Below, in pieces: positions 6,444 through 7,495 of a DNA stretch of 7,495 bases (position 1 is the stretch's first letter; every line of letters begins with the position of its first letter). The notes beneath the pieces are model-generated. The model had not been told where the DNA came from, ran no database searches, and saw only the letters and a list, made by a program, of their open reading frames with translations. The position numbers and the translations under genes are program-made. The stretch is taken from the NCBI GenBank assembly GCA_946481465.1, contig CAMLOC010000161.1, forward strand, positions 1 through 7,495, written 5' to 3'. The stretch is from an uncultured Shinella sp. (GTDB taxonomy: Bacteria > Pseudomonadota > Alphaproteobacteria > Rhizobiales > Rhizobiaceae).

Positions 6444-7276
6444 GCGGCGACATCGAAGACAAGCCCCAGCCGCTCATCGAGCACCTGATCGAGCTTCGCC
6501 AGCGCCTGCTGTGGGCCGTCGGCGCGTTCTTCGTGGCCTTCCTCGTCTGCTTCTACTTCGCCAAGCAGCTGTTCAACCTGCTCGTCCTGCCCTTCAAGTG
6601 GTCGGTGGAGTGGGCGGGGCTCTCGCACCGCAATGTCGAACTGATCTACACGGCACCGCAGGAATTCTTCTTCACGCAGATCAAGGTCGCCATGTTCGGC
6701 GCGCTGGTCATCGCCTTTCCGGTCATCGCCCAGCAGATCTACAAGTTCGTCGCGCCCGGCCTCTACAAGAACGAGCGTGCCGCCTTCCTGCCGTTCCTCA
6801 TCGCCTCGCCAATCCTGTTCCTGATCGGCGCGGCGCTCGTCTATTTCTTCTTCACGCCCATGGTCATGTGGTTCTTCCTGGCCATGGAGCAGGGCGGCGG
6901 CGAGGGGCAGGTCTCGATCCAGCTCCTGCCGAAGGTGTCGGAATATCTCAGCCTCATCATGTCGCTGATCTTCGCTTTCGGCCTCGTCTTCCAGCTTCCG
7001 GTGGTGTCCTCGCTTCTGGTGCGGACCGGTTTCATCGATTCGAAGGCGCTCGCCGACAAGCGCAAATATGCGATCGTCATCGCCTTCGTGGTCGCCGCCG
7101 TGCTGACGCCGCCCGATCCGGTTTCCCAGATCGGCCTTGCGCTGCCGGCCATCCTTCTCTACGAGATTTCCATCTATACGGCCCGACTCATCGAACGGCA
7201 GCGGGCGAGCGCCTCGAACGCGCAGGATGCGGAGAACGAGGTCGTTGCGACGCCGGAAGAGGCCGACAAGGCCTGA
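6440..7276 (+). CDS. tatC: Sec-independent translocase subunit TatC
   Basis: TatC is the multispanning core of the Tat receptor and directly recognises the twin-arginine signal peptide. The 278-residue product has six hydrophobic segments, at about 24-44, 81-103, 117-140, 170-192, 205-222 and 229-250. The cytoplasmic N-terminal motif LIEHLIELRQRLL (from 12) contains E18 and R20, matching E. coli E15 and R17. FVAPGLYKNER holds E112, matching E. coli E103, and LTPPDPVSQ holds D226, matching D211. All the known recognition residues are therefore present. A GAAGGG ribosome-binding site within the end of tatB serves the ATG at 6440, and the 4-base overlap makes coupling with tatB likely. Compared with E. 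coli (258 residues) it has a slightly longer loop near 150 (Gly-rich GGGEGQ) and a short hydrophilic C-terminal tail. Confidence 0.97.
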   Translation: MSGDIEDKPQPLIEHLIELRQRLLWAVGAFFVAFLVCFYFAKQLFNLLVLPFKWSVEWAGLSHRNVELIYTAPQEFFFTQIKVAMFGALVIAFPVIAQQIYKFVAPGLYKNERAAFLPFLIASPILFLIGAALVYFFFTPMVMWFFLAMEQGGGEGQVSIQLLPKVSEYLSLIMSLIFAFGLVFQLPVVSSLLVRTGFIDSKALADKRKYAIVIAFVVAAVLTPPDPVSQIGLALPAILLYEISIYTARLIERQRASASNAQDAENEVVATPEEADKA

Positions 7277-7345
7277 TCTCCGGCGTTGCCGCACTGTGCT
7301 GCCGGGCGCGGGTGGGCCTCAATCCACGGAACGCCTGGAACGACA

Positions 7346-7495
7346 ATGCTTGATATCAAATGGATCCGCGACAACGCCGCCGCTCTCGACGCCGCCCTTG
7401 CGAAGCGCGGCGCGAGCCCCTTGGCACAGGCCCTCATCGATCTCGACGAGAAGCGCCGCAGCGTCATCCAGAAGGCGCAGGACATGCAGTCGCGC
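7346..7495 (+). CDS. serS: Seryl-tRNA synthetase (3' end missing)
   Basis: The ATG at 7346 opens a frame that runs off the right edge after 50 codons. The residues [22 protein letters not shown] match the conserved start of bacterial SerRS (E. coli begins [22 protein letters not shown]). The rest ([21 protein letters not shown]) is the beginning of the long antiparallel coiled-coil arm that grips the variable arm of tRNA-Ser. The enzyme charges tRNA-Ser, and also tRNA-Sec where present, with serine in the cytoplasm. Only a modest ribosome-binding site (TGGAA, 7336-7340) lies 5 bases upstream. It starts 69 bases after tatC, and no clear terminator or T-box leader is seen in that gap, so read-through from tatC is possible. 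The catalytic domain is outside the window. Confidence 0.92.
   Translation, partial: MLDIKWIRDNAAALDAALAKRGASPLAQALIDLDEKRRSVIQKAQDMQSR

Noticed and set aside
5552..7294. Open frame of 580 codons on the - strand across tatA, tatB and tatC
   Set aside because: It is the mirror of three certain genes. The hydrophobic and acidic stretches in it are complements of the real coding sequence, and it has no recognisable domain.
7277..7345. Possible T-box or attenuator leader ahead of serS
   Set aside because: The gap is only 69 bases, with no long stem, no T-box-like core and no serine-rich leader peptide.

Overview
This GC-rich window comes from an alphaproteobacterium, most likely a member of the Rhizobiaceae (Rhizobium/Agrobacterium/Ensifer/Shinella type). 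That placement rests on the protein sequences and on the gene order SPOR protein - nagZ - scpA - scpB - tatA - tatB - tatC - serS, which I recall as a typical rhizobial chromosomal arrangement. I could not run a search to confirm it. All genes lie on the + strand and are tightly packed. No gap exceeds about 130 bases, so there is no long non-coding stretch to account for.

Layout. Positions 1-1590 hold the 3' part of a membrane-anchored SPOR-domain protein, cut by the left edge, followed by a strong hairpin terminator (1608-1641). A cluster then begins with nagZ (1719-2738, peptidoglycan-recycling beta-N-acetylglucosaminidase). Next come scpA (2769-3632) and scpB (3625-4338), the two non-SMC subunits of the condensin-like complex, which overlap by 8 bases. 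An ABC-transporter ATPase (4400-5503) of the iron(III)/sulfate/polyamine importer type follows, with no permease or binding protein beside it. Then comes the complete twin-arginine translocase set: tatA (5546-5743), tatB (5835-6443) and tatC (6440-7276). The right edge cuts the start of serS (from 7346).

How they fit together. The SPOR protein binds septal peptidoglycan, NagZ handles peptidoglycan fragments in the cytoplasm, ScpAB acts in chromosome segregation, and TatABC exports folded proteins, which in many bacteria include cell-wall amidases. The window is therefore a growth-and-division housekeeping block, not an accessory island. No mobile element, CRISPR array, tRNA, rRNA or defence module is visible.

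The less ordinary points are modest. They are the orphan ABC ATPase between scpB and tatA, with some rare codons near its 3' end; two consecutive hairpins in the tatA-tatB gap that could tune the TatA:TatB/C ratio; and a histone-like Lys/Ala/Pro tail on TatB. I see no convincing undescribed system here.
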